6,188 nt of DNA from Thiotrichaceae bacterium (lineage in GTDB: Bacteria; Pseudomonadota; Gammaproteobacteria; Thiotrichales; Thiotrichaceae). The stretch is taken from positions 11,253 to 17,440 of the forward strand of contig JALVRY010000140.1 of NCBI GenBank assembly GCA_027024625.1. The letters run 5' to 3'. The notes below the pieces were generated by a model. The model was not told where the DNA came from and did not search any database. It saw only the letters and a list, made by a program, of their open reading frames with translations. The translations under genes and the position numbers were made by a program. Positions 5,103-6,188 of this stretch are shown here, in pieces (within the stretch, counting starts at the first letter, position 1; the number at the start of each line of letters is the position of its first letter).

Positions 5103-5588
5103 ATGGCTAGAAAAAAAATTACCGATGCACAAAAGCGTATCGCTGAACGACGCGTTGCCCGTAAACTGGCATTATTTGCTATTTACCAATGGCAAATGAC
5201 AGGCAATAAATTTGAAGACATTTACATACAATTACAGTATGACGATAACTACTCTTCTGATTTTCAAAAAGCGGATACTGCATTTCTACACAGTCTCGTT
5301 AATTGTGCTATCAATAATTCAGAAAAAATTGATACATTAATTAAGCCTTATATTGACAATCGCACGCTTGATCAAGTCGATATGATTGAACAAGCCGCTT
5401 TACGCATGTCAACTTGTGAACTATTAAATCACATGGAAACCCCTTTTAAAGTCGCAGTTAGTGAAGCGGTAAATATCACCAAAAAATTTGGAGCCGAACA
5501 AGGGCATAAATTTGTGAATGGCGTTCTTACAAAGCTCATTGCTCAGTTACGAACGGTAGAAACTCAAGCTAACAACAAACAAAAATAA
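5103..5588 (+). CDS. nusB: Transcription antitermination factor NusB
   Basis: NusB with NusE (S10) binds boxA RNA and sets up the antitermination complex on rRNA operons. The 161-aa product is an all-helical NusB: the arginine-rich first helix followed by ARKLALFAIYQWQ (19-31), LIKPYIDNRTLDQVD (79-93), IEQAALRMSTCEL (95-107), KVAVSEAVNITKKFGAE (116-132) and the signature GHKFVNGVLTKL (134-145). It is about 20 residues longer than E. coli NusB (139 aa), split between a lysine/arginine-rich N-terminus and a polar C-terminal tail. Position downstream of ribH and upstream of thiL is the classic gammaproteobacterial order. The 199-bp spacer in front, with hairpins and an own Shine-Dalgarno, suggests that expression may be partly separate from the rib genes. 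Confidence 0.95.
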   Translation: MARKKITDAQKRIAERRVARKLALFAIYQWQMTGNKFEDIYIQLQYDDNYSSDFQKADTAFLHSLVNCAINNSEKIDTLIKPYIDNRTLDQVDMIEQAALRMSTCELLNHMETPFKVAVSEAVNITKKFGAEQGHKFVNGVLTKLIAQLRTVETQANNKQK

Positions 5589-5605
5589 AGGCAGAAACAG
5601 AAACT

Positions 5606-6188
5606 ATGCCAGATGAATTCTCACTCATTGAAAAATATTTCACTTGGAATAAACCACCAAAATCCATTGCACTTGGAGTGGGGGATGATGCCGCTTTACT
5701 AAATACACCAATCAATAAACAATTGGTTGTTTCTGTCGATACACTTGTCGCTGGTGTGCATTTCCCAGAAGAAACTGACGCTCACGCTATTGCCCACAAG
5801 GCACTAGCCGTCAACCTAAGCGATCTTGCAGCAATGGGAGCTGATCCTGCATGGTTTACCTTATCACTGACATTGCCTGAGGCCGATGATGAGTGGCTTA
5901 GTGAGTTTTCAGAGGGATTAAAAAGCTTGGCTGATCGACATGATATTTTTCTTATTGGTGGCGATACCAGTCGCGGATCATTGAGTATTACGATTCAAGT
6001 AATGGGCTTTGTAGAAAAAAATAAAGCTCTCCTTCGTAGTGGAGCAAATCATGGTGACAAAATCTATGTAACCGGAAACTTGGGAGATGCCGCCGCTGGT
6101 TTAGCAGCCATTCAGGGTGATTTATTCTTTGATCCAAATGATACCGCAGAATGTGTGAGTAAATTAGAATACCCACAGCCTTGCAATC
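5606..6188 (+). CDS. thiL: Thiamine-monophosphate kinase ThiL, 5' part
   Basis: ThiL phosphorylates thiamine monophosphate to the cofactor thiamine diphosphate using ATP. The window holds the first 194 codons (E. coli ThiL is about 325 aa); the frame runs off the right edge. The N-terminal PurM-like domain shows EFSLIEKYF (4-12), the metal/nucleotide motif GDDAA (26-30), VDTLVAGVHF (44-53), NLSDLAAMGADPAW (70-83), IGGDTSRG (117-124), RSGA (144-147) and YVTGNLGDAAAG (154-165), all in the order of E. coli ThiL. Near the edge the family's usual Pro-x-Pro-Arg appears as PQPC (190-193). The start ATG is 17 nt after the nusB stop; its nearest Shine-Dalgarno-like AAAGG (5587-5591) is a distant 14 nt away, so coupling to nusB translation is probable. 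Confidence 0.95.
   Translation, partial: MPDEFSLIEKYFTWNKPPKSIALGVGDDAALLNTPINKQLVVSVDTLVAGVHFPEETDAHAIAHKALAVNLSDLAAMGADPAWFTLSLTLPEADDEWLSEFSEGLKSLADRHDIFLIGGDTSRGSLSITIQVMGFVEKNKALLRSGANHGDKIYVTGNLGDAAAGLAAIQGDLFFDPNDTAECVSKLEYPQPCN

Noticed and set aside
5988..6176. 62-codon minus-strand open frame near the right edge
   Set aside because: Antisense shadow of thiL.
1..6188. Mobile elements, CRISPR arrays, tRNA or rRNA genes, toxin-antitoxin or defence genes
   Set aside because: No transposase or integrase motif, regularly spaced repeat series, cloverleaf or related protein was seen; the gene content is housekeeping.

Overview
The window is an ordinary chromosomal stretch of an AT-rich gammaproteobacterium. 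This rests on the rsmJ homologue, the dksA-gluQ pair, and the ribE-ribBX-ribH-nusB-thiL order, in which the RibB protein carries a degenerate GTP cyclohydrolase II tail. A Methylophaga/Cycloclasticus-like (Thiotrichales-type) host would fit, but that placement is a weak inference. I see no mobile element, CRISPR array, tRNA or rRNA, and no clear sign of horizontal transfer.

Left part (1-2234): the 3' end of rsmJ (+, 16S rRNA methyltransferase) runs into a convergent minus-strand operon. Read 5' to 3' on the minus strand, that operon is dksA (RNA polymerase regulator of the stringent response), gluQ (glutamyl-queuosine tRNA(Asp) synthetase) and an unnamed gene for a small CPHC thioredoxin-fold domain fused to a HEAT-like helical region. 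The operon is very compact: gluQ probably starts on a TTG inside the end of dksA, the third gene starts 5 nt after gluQ, and its stop overlaps the rsmJ stop.

Middle (2235-2646): a 412-bp AT-rich divergent intergenic region between dksA and ribE. It has a strong Shine-Dalgarno and a candidate sigma70-type promoter for dksA. Its ribE-proximal half is crowded with short inverted and direct repeats, ending in a small hairpin followed by six Ts. No FMN riboswitch is recognisable. This is the less explained part of the window, together with the ribH-nusB gap.

Right part (2647-6188): a plus-strand riboflavin cluster. RibBX makes the four-carbon unit DHBP, RibH joins it to the ribitylaminouracil to form lumazine, and RibE converts lumazine to riboflavin. 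It is followed by nusB (transcription antitermination) and the 5' part of thiL (thiamine monophosphate kinase). ribD and an active ribA are not present and must lie elsewhere. The 199-bp ribH-nusB gap holds a 12-bp perfect palindrome, a long hairpin, a second perfect hairpin and a 10-bp palindrome, so it may be a structured leader, processing site or attenuator.

I did not find a clearly new biological system. The best leads are the thioredoxin-HEAT protein and the two structured intergenic regions.
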